This document shows, piece after piece, positions 56,346 through 64,000 of a stretch of DNA of 64,000 nt. How positions within the stretch are numbered: the first letter of the stretch is position 1; every line of letters starts with the position of its first letter. Origin of the DNA: an uncultured Planktomarina sp. Lineage in GTDB: Bacteria; Pseudomonadota; Alphaproteobacteria; Rhodobacterales; Rhodobacteraceae. Position numbers and translations under genes: made by a program. Where the stretch lies: positions 1-64,000 of the forward strand of contig CAJJBZ010000004.1 of NCBI GenBank assembly GCA_905182535.1, given 5' to 3'. The notes beneath the pieces are model-generated. The model did no database searches. It had not been told where the DNA came from and saw only the letters and a program-made list of their open reading frames with translations.

Positions 56346-57731
56346 AGGCCCAAAATTTCAGGCAAAGCTTGGAACAAAGCTCGCGTACCTTGCCCCACAC
56401 CACCTTTGGGACGGGCTGGGGCCGCAACGGGCTGCCAGCCGTAGCAATCAAAATGTACAAACCGCGCCGTGTTGGTGACAAAACGTTGGAGAAATAGTGC
56501 GGCGGTTGTCGCACCGGCGAAGCCACCGGATGGCGCATTATCCAGATCTGCGATATCTGGCTCGATCATTGCCTCATAAGGTGCATGCAGAGGCAATTGC
56601 CACACGGGATCATCAACTGTGGAGCCGGCTGTGGCGATGGCGTGGCTGAGGGATGCGTCCTCCGTGAAATAAGGTGCAATATCAGGCCCCACCGCCACCC
56701 GCGCCGCGCCGGTGAGCGTAGCCATGCATATCATAAGATCGGGCGGTGTTTCATCGGCCAAGGCCAAAGCATCCGCTAAAACTAAACGCCCTTCGGCATC
56801 AGTATTATTGATTTCAACAGTGAGACCCTTGCGGCTGGTGAGAATATCTTGCGGCCGAAAAGCATTGCCGCTGATTGCGTTTTCCACAGCTGGGATCAAT
56901 ACCCGCAGTTGCACTGACATTTTGCTGGCCATGATCATCTTAGCCAGTCCCATAACATGGGCGGCACCGCCCATATCTTTCTTCATTAATCCCATTGAGG
57001 CTCCGGGTTTGATATTCAACCCGCCAGTGTCAAAACATACGCCCTTGCCTACCAACGTTAGCCTTGGGCCATTTTCACCCCAAGTCATGTCGATCAATCG
57101 TGGTGCACGCACTGAAGCTCGGCCTACAGCGTGAACCATTGGGAAGTTTTGCTTAATTAGGTCCTGCCCTGATATCACAGTGATTTGAGCACGATGGTCA
57201 TTGGCTAAATCTCGGGCTGCGGCCTCCAGTTCGTCTGGGCCCATATCGTTGGCCGGTGTGTTGATTAGATCGCGTGTGAGGAATTCACCTTCAATAATTG
57301 CCTGTAGATTTTGCTTATCTAATCTGGCTGGGCATACGAGTTCAGCTTTTGGAGCTACATGTGTGGCGTAGCGGTTGAAGCGGTATTTACTGAGTGCAAA
57401 GCCCAGAGCAAACTCTTGTGCAATCTTGGGGTTTTGACCAGTGAGCTCAAACACTGCTTCTGGTAGATTTGCAATATCTGCAACCTGAGCCAAAGCGCTT
57501 GCGCTTGCGGGCGATGGTATCGCCGAAGCCTATGGCCATTAAAATGGGAAGCCCATTCTCAGTGATGTATAGTATTTGACCCAGCTTCCCGATCCAGCTT
57601 TGGCTGGCAGCGGAATTCTGTGCTCGTGCGCCATGTACTTTCAGCCAGGCCTTCGCATCGGCACTTGCCACGAGATATAAAGGAATGGCTTGTGGTGAGG
57701 GGTTTGCGAAAATATTAGGCGTACGTGGCAT
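56342..57731 (-). pseudogene. pepA: Leucyl aminopeptidase (M17), frame broken once
   Basis: The N-terminal part (57731 to about 57510, with MPRTPNIFANPS and LPILMAIGFGDTIA) and the catalytic part (57493-56342) are in different frames. Removing one C in the CCC at about 57500 joins them as IAASASALAQVADIANLPEAV, a family-like helix. The M17 signature NTDAEGRLVLADALAL, the Lys in GKGVCFDTGGLNIKPGASMG, and MKKDMGGAA are intact. The joined product is about 462 residues, typical. It removes N-terminal residues from peptides using two metal ions. It is coupled to the NlpC/P60 gene downstream. Confidence 0.85.
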
Positions 57732-58018
57732 TGGGGATCCCTTTGATTGACTTTTACGTCAAGGTAATCACCGCCATTAGTTGAATGCAATGCGCACTGA
57801 ACATCTTGCTTGGCGTCGAACAAAACGTTATTAGATATGGGCTGGGCGCCGAGGATCAACAAGATAGTGTTAATAATATAAGTTTGTTTATTTGGTTGAT
57901 GAGAGACATTCATGGATGACAGCTATAGGGTTCACAACTCGCCTAGTTATAATTTCGCTGGGGTTGGCTGTTGGCAGTATTTCGTTACAACAGGATGCAA
58001 GTTAGCAAGGATAGTAAT

Positions 58019-59503
58019 ATGGTGCGCGATTGGGACGTTGTCATAATTGGATCTGGAAATGCAGGTCTCACTGCTGGTATTGCGGCCAGCGAAAAGGGAG
58101 CAAGTGTGCTGATGCTTGAGAAGGCTGACCCAGAGCTAGCAGGCGGCAATACAAAATACACAGCTGGCGCCATGCGTTTTTGTTATGAAGCAAGTGAAGA
58201 CCTCTTGCCACTCCTCGCAGACCCGAATGACCCCCGGATCGTCATCTCTGATTTTGGGCGATATACTCAAGAAAGATTTAAAACGGATTTATTGGGTTTC
58301 AATGAGGGCGCGCCGCTTACACCTGAGCAAGAAATATTGATTGAGCAAAGCTATGATACAATGGTTTGGCTTGCCAGTCATGGTGTTACCTACGATCCGA
58401 TTTGGGCACGTCAAAGCTTTGAAAAAGACGGTAAAATCATTTTTTGGGGTGGGCTAACGCTAGCGGCTCAAAATGAGGGGGTTGGCCTATTTGATATGGA
58501 ACTTGCAGCCTTTATGAAACTTGGTGGCACAATCCGATATGGCGCTGAATTTGCGGTTCTTTTGACTGAAAATAATAAGGTTACTGGTGTATCTCTTGCG
58601 TCTGGCGAGGAGGTTTTTGCAAAATCAGTAATCCTGGCATGTGGTGGATTTGAGAGTAGTGATGAGATGCGTGTTGAGCACATTGGGCCAGAGTGGAAGA
58701 CAGCGAAAGTACGTGGGACCCCTCACAATAACGGTGATGGTCTGCGTGCTGCTTTGGACATTGGGGCCCAAAAATATGGACGTTTCGATGGATGTCACGC
58801 AACTCCTATGGATTTTCACATGAAAGATTATGGAAATCTTAAAATAATTCCGAGTGAGCGCAAAAATTATCGGAAAATAAGCTATTTTTTAGGTGTTATG
58901 ATTAACAATGAAGGTCAACGATTTGTGGATGAGGGTATGGATTTCCGAAATTATACTTACGCACAATTTGGCCGCGCGGTTTTACAGCAACCTGAGCAGA
59001 AAGCATGGCAGATTTTTGATTCAAAAGTGTTCGACCTGCTCTATGCTGAATATAGTTTTTTTGATGCGAGTTTCGAACAGGCTGATAGCTTGGAGGAGCT
59101 AGTTGCAAAATGTGATGGGCTGGACGCTTCTGCAAGCCTCAAGACATTGTCAGACTTCAATGACAGTGTTGACAGTACTGTTGTCTTTGACCCCACGATT
59201 AAAGACGGTAAATCTGCTAATTCTGGTGACCTTGCTAAATCTAATTGGGCCCAAAAATTGGATGTAGCGCCATTTCGCGCGTTTCCAGTTACCGGTGGTA
59301 TCACTTTCACTTATGGGGGAGTGAAAGTTTCCGAAAATGCGGAAGTTTTAGACAGAGACGGGCAAGTGATAGTGGGTCTATTCGCTTGTGGTGAAATGGT
59401 TGGGGGCATATTTTTGGGCGGTTATCCGGGTGGCTCAGGCCTAACCTCGGGTGCAGTATTTGGAAAAATTGCTGGTCATGCGGCTTGGAACTCTGGATCG
59501 TAG
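58019..59503 (+). CDS. FAD-dependent dehydrogenase, TcuA/fumarate reductase flavoprotein type
   Basis: The roughly 494-residue flavoprotein has an N-terminal FAD motif VVIIGSGNAGLTAGIAAS, a GGNTKYTAGAMRF segment and a late FAD motif CGEMVGGIFLGGYPGGSGLTSG. This is the fumarate reductase/succinate dehydrogenase flavoprotein fold; the layout resembles tricarballylate dehydrogenase TcuA. The TcuB partner is not nearby, so the true substrate is unknown. The start is ATG 58019 with AAGGA upstream; the in-frame ATG at 57971 is less likely. The 287-base gap upstream holds no clear gene. Confidence 0.82.
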   Translation: MVRDWDVVIIGSGNAGLTAGIAASEKGASVLMLEKADPELAGGNTKYTAGAMRFCYEASEDLLPLLADPNDPRIVISDFGRYTQERFKTDLLGFNEGAPLTPEQEILIEQSYDTMVWLASHGVTYDPIWARQSFEKDGKIIFWGGLTLAAQNEGVGLFDMELAAFMKLGGTIRYGAEFAVLLTENNKVTGVSLASGEEVFAKSVILACGGFESSDEMRVEHIGPEWKTAKVRGTPHNNGDGLRAALDIGAQKYGRFDGCHATPMDFHMKDYGNLKIIPSERKNYRKISYFLGVMINNEGQRFVDEGMDFRNYTYAQFGRAVLQQPEQKAWQIFDSKVFDLLYAEYSFFDASFEQADSLEELVAKCDGLDASASLKTLSDFNDSVDSTVVFDPTIKDGKSANSGDLAKSNWAQKLDVAPFRAFPVTGGITFTYGGVKVSENAEVLDRDGQVIVGLFACGEMVGGIFLGGYPGGSGLTSGAVFGKIAGHAAWNSGS

Positions 59504-59753
59504 GCCGTGGACATCGGCTCTGAGTTTAAAGTGGCGAAAATACGTAGATGACTTCCGCACAATAATGGCGCCTTGCTCTGTGTGATAGCGCAGAGCTGAG
59601 CGAGCGCATGCATATGCTGGCGATTGCCTGCCGAAACGCCTGAGTGCTGCTGCCTGATAACAGCCCTTTTGCTGAATATGGAGAGGTATAGATGATTTCT
59701 GGAGCGAAAGGTATGTTTGAAAGAGTGAGTGTGAAATGTAAAAAGAACTGCGC

Positions 59754-60737
59754 CTATTTGGCATGTGAAGCCTCAATTTTTTTGCGTATATGATCGCCTG
59801 CCGTAATGGGCGGATAAAGCACCCCATCGCCTATACAACTGGGTAGGCACTCAATCTGTGCGTCATAGTCAGGATGCATAAAATAACCAATAGACATGCG
59901 GCGTGACATTGCGTCGTTTAAATCTTCTGGTGTTACCACACGATGCATGGTTGATACCCATTTGTCATTTGTCCATCGCTGCATCATGTCGCCGAGATTT
60001 ACTACAAGTGCCCCTTTAGGTGGACGGACGGGCACCCAGCCTCCGTCCCGTAGAACCTGAAGTCCACCTTTTGCGCCTGTCATCGCCAGAATAGTCATTG
60101 CGCCGTAATCGGTGTGGGCTCCAGTGCGCAATTGACCGGGGAGTGGCGCCTCTGTAAGGGCGGGGTAATGATGTAGCGCCGACATGATCGAGAAATGCTT
60201 CTCGATTAGTGGCGCAAAGTGGTTTTCTGGCATCTGTGCGGCAACTGCAAAGATGCGCAGCAAGCTCGCTGCTAACTCTTCAAAAGCTTGATAGAGTGCT
60301 ATCAAAGCTGAATCAAACCCTGATGGTGTATCGGGGACCAAGTTTGGTGCATAAGCAGTGGCTGCCTCAGGGATATGTGCGAAGTCGGCAGCGCGATTGT
60401 TGATAGGTCCTAAAAATAAACTCTCGCGCAAATCCTTAGGTGCGTCTTTGCCTAAGGTTGCCGATAAGCCTCTGGTTGCTACTCCGTGATACCCACGTTG
60501 CTTGGCGGGTCCTGTTGGATGCCATTTGGACTTGTCTGCGTCTGGAAGATCAAAAAACTTAAAGCCTTTTGTGAAGACCGCATCGAAGAGTGATTGAGGT
60601 ATTTTGTGCCCAGAAAGGATGACGAAACCAATTGTTTGCGCCGCATGAGCGACTTCGTGGGCAACGCTGGCTTTGCCCCCTGCATCGCCCTCCAAAAACG
60701 CAGTGATATCAATTACTGGAATAGTATTAGTCATCAT
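59754..60737 (-). CDS. 2-oxoglutarate/Fe(II) oxygenase, isopenicillin N synthase-like
   Basis: The 327-residue protein has the IPNS-like fold with ferrous iron ligands His208 and Asp210 in RTGAHTDYGAMTILA and His265 in VSTMHRVVTPED. Arg280-x-Ser282 in MSRRMSIGYFMHPD would bind 2-oxoglutarate. The N-terminal DIOX_N part begins IPVIDITAFLEGD. It hydroxylates or cyclises an unknown substrate. Its ATG overlaps the stop of the NMT1-like gene (ATGA), so the two are made together. The 250-base gap toward 59503 holds only a small hairpin. Confidence 0.88.
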   Translation of the reverse strand: MMTNTIPVIDITAFLEGDAGGKASVAHEVAHAAQTIGFVILSGHKIPQSLFDAVFTKGFKFFDLPDADKSKWHPTGPAKQRGYHGVATRGLSATLGKDAPKDLRESLFLGPINNRAADFAHIPEAATAYAPNLVPDTPSGFDSALIALYQAFEELAASLLRIFAVAAQMPENHFAPLIEKHFSIMSALHHYPALTEAPLPGQLRTGAHTDYGAMTILAMTGAKGGLQVLRDGGWVPVRPPKGALVVNLGDMMQRWTNDKWVSTMHRVVTPEDLNDAMSRRMSIGYFMHPDYDAQIECLPSCIGDGVLYPPITAGDHIRKKIEASHAK

Positions 60738-61618
60738 GTCTCCAATCGTGAAATTACGTGATCATAGGGGATATCGCGCGAGATTAACCCGCCTGACAAA
60801 AGTGCCGCCTTCAGCCGTACAAAGGCAGCGGGAGGAAGATTGGTATTTTTTGCCCAGAGGCCTGAAGCTTGATAGCCTGCGATAGCATTGGTGAGGACTA
60901 GGTGTGGTACATCTGGGAAAAGCTCAGCCAGTTCATCGGCAATCTCTGAGGCGGGCTCGTTCGCCATGGCTAAAAGTGCAGGTCCTATCCCGGCTATTAG
61001 TGTCGCGCAGGTCTGAGGGTGTTTTTCCATGTAGTGCCTAGTGGTGTAGAAACTGGTGTAACTAATATCGCCTCGACTGGCGAAACGGTGCCAGATATGT
61101 GCATGGCCGGCCGCTACAGCGGCAGACGCATAGGGTTCCAGCACCTGTGCCACGTCAATCTCGCCAGCGGTGAGGCGAGCTGCGTTCGTGTGCATTGGGG
61201 CGTTGGGCGCGATTTCCAGACTATCAGGATCTATACCTGCGCGTTTCAAGTCGTCTTGAAATGTCATCCACGGGGTTGGCACTTCATATGCAACAGCAAG
61301 ACGCTTGCCTTGAAGTTTTTTGAATTGAAAATTCAAGTTGGGTTCGCGCCCAATGAGGATGAAAGGATCTCTTGCTACTATCTGCCCAAATGCCACAAGT
61401 GGGCACTCTGGGTCGCGTTCATGATGCAGCATGACCCGCATTGGCCCACCCCACGAAATATCAGCTCGGCCTGCGAGCAGGCCCTCTGCGGTTTCGACTG
61501 GGTCAGGAGAGAGTTGGATATTTACTTCTAGTCCCCGGTCTGACCAAAACTTGCGTTTGTCAGCGAGATAGAACGGCGCATAAACGATAGTGCGTAAGTT
61601 TTCATAGAGTGTAATCAT
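60734..61618 (-). CDS. NMT1/THI5-like (SsuA-type) protein without signal peptide
   Basis: The 294-residue protein begins MITLYENLRTIVYAPFYLAD, which is the first domain strand of NMT1/SsuA-like binding proteins; no signal peptide precedes it. It has GLLAGRADISWGGPMRVMLH and AGEIDVAQVLEPYASAAV, the family's substrate-pocket regions. No ABC permease or ATPase gene lies in the window. It could be a cytosolic binding protein or an enzyme like THI5. Its stop overlaps the 2OG oxygenase start, so the pair is coupled. Divergent from the tautomerase fusion gene. Confidence 0.8.
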   Translation of the reverse strand: MITLYENLRTIVYAPFYLADKRKFWSDRGLEVNIQLSPDPVETAEGLLAGRADISWGGPMRVMLHHERDPECPLVAFGQIVARDPFILIGREPNLNFQFKKLQGKRLAVAYEVPTPWMTFQDDLKRAGIDPDSLEIAPNAPMHTNAARLTAGEIDVAQVLEPYASAAVAAGHAHIWHRFASRGDISYTSFYTTRHYMEKHPQTCATLIAGIGPALLAMANEPASEIADELAELFPDVPHLVLTNAIAGYQASGLWAKNTNLPPAAFVRLKAALLSGGLISRDIPYDHVISRLET

Positions 61619-61788
61619 AGTAAAAAACCCGTCCTTTCGAGATAATTATGTTGCCATCCAAAGTTGCTCTTAAATTTCGTAAATACTCAATCATTCTAAT
61701 GATAAACACCATTTCCGCCTCGAGTTCTGGGGTTGTATTCAATGTAATCTGCTCTAAACTTTATTTGGTCATAACAAGGAGGCCGGAC

Positions 61789-62349
61789 ATGCCAGTTATT
61801 AAGTATACTTTGATTAAGGGATATGACGCCGAAACAATCGCAACGCTTTCGCGGCGGATGACAGACGCTGTCCGCGCGACGATTGCTGCGCCGCCTGATG
61901 GCATTACTGTGATTGCTGAAGAAGTACCTGCGACCAACTACATGCGTGGCGGGAAGGGGCGGACCCCAGGTGCACCGGTTCCGGGTGCTGTGGCGGTCGT
62001 TAGCAACTACCTTGATGCGATGGAGGCACGCGATCTGACACGTGCACAAGGTTATTTGCATGATGATTTTGAAATGGTATTGCCGGGTGGAGTTAAGATG
62101 CAGGCAGTTGAGGTGCTGATGGTATGGAGTAAAAACCGGTATAAAAATATTAGAAAAGCTGTTGAAGGTTTTGATGAGGCCTTTGAAGAGGATCGGGCCA
62201 TAGTTTGGTGTAGGGGCACTCTGCATGGTACCTGGCTGGATGGTAGCTCGTTCGAGGGGATCCGCTTCAGTGATCGGTTTGAACTGGTCGCTGGGCGCAT
62301 ATTGCGGCAGGAAGTCTGGAATGATTTGGCTGAACATCGTCCCTCTTAA
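61789..62349 (+). CDS. Fusion of a 4-oxalocrotonate tautomerase-like domain and a SnoaL-like domain
   Basis: The 186-residue protein starts MPVIKYTLIKGYDAETIATL, so Pro1 (after Met removal) is the catalytic Pro of the tautomerase superfamily; Arg residues near 22-23 and 29 sit where 4-OT has substrate arginines. The tautomerase part covers about 1-62. From about 68 to 182 it has a SnoaL/NTF2-like cone (NYLDAMEARDLTRAQGYLHDDF, GSSFEGIRFSDRFELVAGRI). AAGGAGG lies six bases before the ATG. The fusion suggests an isomerase that feeds a second pocket. I do not know a named enzyme with this order. Confidence 0.85.
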   Translation: MPVIKYTLIKGYDAETIATLSRRMTDAVRATIAAPPDGITVIAEEVPATNYMRGGKGRTPGAPVPGAVAVVSNYLDAMEARDLTRAQGYLHDDFEMVLPGGVKMQAVEVLMVWSKNRYKNIRKAVEGFDEAFEEDRAIVWCRGTLHGTWLDGSSFEGIRFSDRFELVAGRILRQEVWNDLAEHRPS

Positions 62350-62488
62350 CTCCCAAATTTACTACTAAGACCATCTGAATGGTTTTGTTGGTGGCGTGTT
62401 TAACTTTTTTGTAGGTCCTAATTATCAGTGACAAAAGCAAACGTCGCATAGGTTTAGGTGGCCTCTTTGCTCCTAAAATCTGTCAGTA

Positions 62489-62517
62489 GTTGACGAAAAC
62501 GGTATGACGTTGTCAAC
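62489..62517. promoter_or_regulatory. Dyad GTTGAC-N17-GTCAAC upstream of the cysteine hydrolase gene
   Basis: Six-base arms at 62489-62494 and 62512-62517 form a dyad about 125 bases before the start of the cysteine hydrolase gene. It lies inside a 293-base gap that has no other feature I recognise. It may be a binding site for a regulator, but none is encoded nearby. Short dyads arise by chance, so this is weak. Confidence 0.3.
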
Positions 62518-62642
62518 CTTGCTGCAAATGCGTCCAGGAGAATCGCAATGGCAATCCTGCGTGGCATTGTGCAATTGAACTGATGGGAGATCTCTGAATT
62601 TCTTTTTCCAGTAATCTGTCACTCTATCTAAGAGGATATCCA

Positions 62643-63311
62643 ATGACCCAGATCACGGGCGATTATGTGAAGCAATTCAATGCTAAGCGGATCACTGATC
62701 CTGCGCGTTCGGCTCTGGTAATCATAGATATGCAATATGCTACGGGGCACCCTACAGGCGCGCTGGCGCAGAAAATGAAAGCCGAAGGAAACAGCGTTAC
62801 GGACTGGCGCTTTGAGCGAATAAAGACTTTAGTTATTCCCAATAACCAGCGCTTGATCAAGGTGATGCGCGCGGCAGGTGGCAAGGTCATCTATATTACC
62901 ATCGGTGCCGCCCTTGCTGATTGTTCAGACGCGCCGGTGCATATGCGTGCCTTTTTTGAGTCACTAGGCAACTACGAAGGCCAACCGGCACATCAGATCA
63001 TCGATGAGCTCGCTCCCGAACCTGGTGACCCTATCGTACGCAAGACTTCTATGGGAGCATTCGCCTCAACTGGCCTTGACCATTTGTTGCGTGTTCTCGA
63101 TCGAGAACATCTGTTTATGACCGGTGTTTCTACAAATATGTGCGTTGAAACAACAGCGCGAGAGGCCGCTGATAGGGGCTACGCTGTGACACTGGTAGAA
63201 GATGCCTGTGCGACCACCCATAAAGAGCTACACGAAGGTACCCTGCGTAACTTTGGCCGGTTCTTCGGAACGGTATGCTCAACAGACGAGGTGATTAAGA
63301 TCCTATCTTAA
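62643..63311 (+). CDS. Isochorismatase-family cysteine hydrolase
   Basis: The 222-residue protein has the triad Asp29 (ALVIIDMQYATG), Lys134 (PIVRKTSMGAF) and Cys167 (GVSTNMCVETTAREAADRGY). These place it among cysteine-dependent amidases/ureidohydrolases such as N-carbamoylsarcosine amidase, biuret hydrolase and nicotinamidase; the family name isochorismatase should not be read literally. Its substrate is unknown. Its stop overlaps that of the convergent SnoaL-like gene by 4 bases. AGAGGA precedes the ATG. Confidence 0.88.
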   Translation: MTQITGDYVKQFNAKRITDPARSALVIIDMQYATGHPTGALAQKMKAEGNSVTDWRFERIKTLVIPNNQRLIKVMRAAGGKVIYITIGAALADCSDAPVHMRAFFESLGNYEGQPAHQIIDELAPEPGDPIVRKTSMGAFASTGLDHLLRVLDREHLFMTGVSTNMCVETTAREAADRGYAVTLVEDACATTHKELHEGTLRNFGRFFGTVCSTDEVIKILS

Positions 63312-63685
63312 GATTTGATAGTATTTTCACCAGCCATATAAACATCGATCTTCGTGATATGGTCTTTACACATGGTAAATACATTTGCGTTTGATTTAGG
63401 GTCGGCAGCGCCAATGCCAGAATATGTAACTGTAAATTGGCTGGCGATGCGGCCTGTGGAATGTGAGGGTGTATGAGTGAAATTATGGTGCACAGCCTTT
63501 AGCATCCCCTCCCAACGGTTTGCAAAAAAGGTGCTGATAGTATCGCGACCTGAATAGGCGATGTCATGTGTTTGGATCTTTAGTATGCAATCCTTGTCTA
63601 GCGTTTGAGCGAGAGCGTCAGGATCACGTGCATCAAGTGCGGCAAAGTATCGTATCACAAGTTCCGTAAGCTCGGAATCAGTCAC
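63308..63685 (-). CDS. SnoaL-like / NTF2-fold protein
   Basis: The 125-residue protein has a cone-fold layout: helix TELVIRYFAALDARDPDALAQ, then LDKDCILKIQTHDIAYSG and late strands IASQFTVTYSG and NVFTMCKDHITKIDVYM. The start is GTG 63685, which overlaps the stop of the gene upstream (GTGA), so the two SnoaL-like genes are coupled. Such proteins can be small isomerases, hydratases or decarboxylases. It shares the closing pattern VYMxGxNTxK with its neighbour, so they look like paralogues. Confidence 0.82.
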   Translation of the reverse strand: MTDSELTELVIRYFAALDARDPDALAQTLDKDCILKIQTHDIAYSGRDTISTFFANRWEGMLKAVHHNFTHTPSHSTGRIASQFTVTYSGIGAADPKSNANVFTMCKDHITKIDVYMAGENTIKS

Positions 63686-64000
63686 AGGGTTTCTTTCAAT
63701 GTATTTTGACCAGTCATATAGACACGAACAGTTGAAAAGTTATCCTTTACGATCTCAAAGAAGTTGCAGTTAGATTTGTGGGTGACGCTGCCGTCGTGTT
63801 CTGTATTTTGGACCATGAAGCGGCTAGCGACACGCCCACCAAAGAGGTCTGGGATATGGTTAAATTGATGGTGCAAGACGGCCGCATGATCAGCCCAAAG
63901 CCGAATAAACATCTTAGATATTTCAGCGTGTCCTTCAAGGCGAACTCCGTGGGTTTCAACCGTGAAGATACAATTAGGGGCAAGGGTGTTAAGGAGACCA
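63682..64000 (-). CDS. Second SnoaL-like / NTF2-fold protein, 5' end outside the window
   Basis: The frame stays open from the window edge to 63682 and encodes about 105 residues, with LLNTLAPNCIFTVETHGVRL, HHQFNHIPDLFGGRVASRF and a C-terminal FSTVRVYMTGQNTLK. This is the same cone fold as its downstream partner. The ATG at 63912 is internal, not the start. The gene continues past 64000. Coupled expression with the neighbour suggests that they act on related compounds or form a heteromer; this is inferred. Confidence 0.75.
   Translation of the reverse strand, partial: GLLNTLAPNCIFTVETHGVRLEGHAEISKMFIRLWADHAAVLHHQFNHIPDLFGGRVASRFMVQNTEHDGSVTHKSNCNFFEIVKDNFSTVRVYMTGQNTLKETL

Noticed and set aside
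57916..58005. Hydrophobic 29-codon frame before the flavoprotein gene
   Set aside because: Too short to judge; one membrane-like segment alone is weak evidence, and no RBS is evident.
59560..59610. GCTCTG/CAGAGC hairpin after the flavoprotein gene as a terminator
   Set aside because: It has a ten-base loop and no U run, so I do not call it a terminator.

Overview
The window looks like a chromosome segment of a marine alphaproteobacterium of the order Rhodobacterales (Roseobacter group). This rests on remembered gene order, not on a search. Characteristic blocks are complex I NDUFA9-like/uppP/gltD/gltB/mtgA/GST/queG, ilvE/marR/response regulator/HDAC-like/xseB/ispA/dxs, and dapD/small protein/dapE. 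An invasion-associated locus B protein and a DUF2794 protein fit the same group. Base composition is moderate, roughly half G+C by eye.

Layout. 1-4.5 kb: the edge of an integrated element at a tRNA-Leu(CAG) gene. It holds a broken P4-type primase/helicase, iteron-like repeats, a DUF2306 membrane protein, a full tyrosine integrase, and an inverted second copy of the att-int 5' end. 4.7-15.4 kb: conserved core with glutamate synthase, peptidoglycan lipid carrier recycling and glycan synthesis, and queuosine synthesis. 15.4-18.5 kb: a divergent DUF4198/HupE pair (metal uptake, inferred) and a DMT exporter. 18.5-24.8 kb: branched-chain transaminase, two regulators, HDAC-like hydrolase and the isoprenoid genes ispA and dxs. 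26.5-31.5 kb: a carnitine/butyrobetaine-type CoA catabolic operon with a divergent GlxA/AraC regulator. 31.7-36.3 kb: class II aldolase, arsenate reductase, a damaged adenine deaminase and AMP nucleosidase.

36.4-49.3 kb: HU protein, a DMT transporter, a DUF2064 protein, dapE/dapD, a PLP dehydratase, rlmN, asparaginase, and serB, serC and serA, which together give the whole phosphorylated serine pathway. 49.8-57.7 kb: rppH, ctpA, gpmI, imuB, DUF2794, an NlpC/P60 peptidase and leucyl aminopeptidase. 58-64 kb: an accessory cluster of probable catabolic enzymes with no recognisable named pathway: a flavoprotein, a 2-oxoglutarate/Fe oxygenase coupled to a leaderless NMT1-like protein, a tautomerase-SnoaL fusion, a cysteine hydrolase and two SnoaL-like proteins.

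A striking global feature is the number of broken reading frames in otherwise well conserved genes (primase, hupE, acyl-CoA dehydrogenase, serA, imuB, pepA). In each case that I could resolve, removing one or two bases restores the family's frame. This one-sided insertion pattern points to sequence or assembly error at least as much as to gene decay, so those genes may be intact in the organism. The adenine deaminase gene is different: its lesion cannot be repaired that way and looks like real decay.
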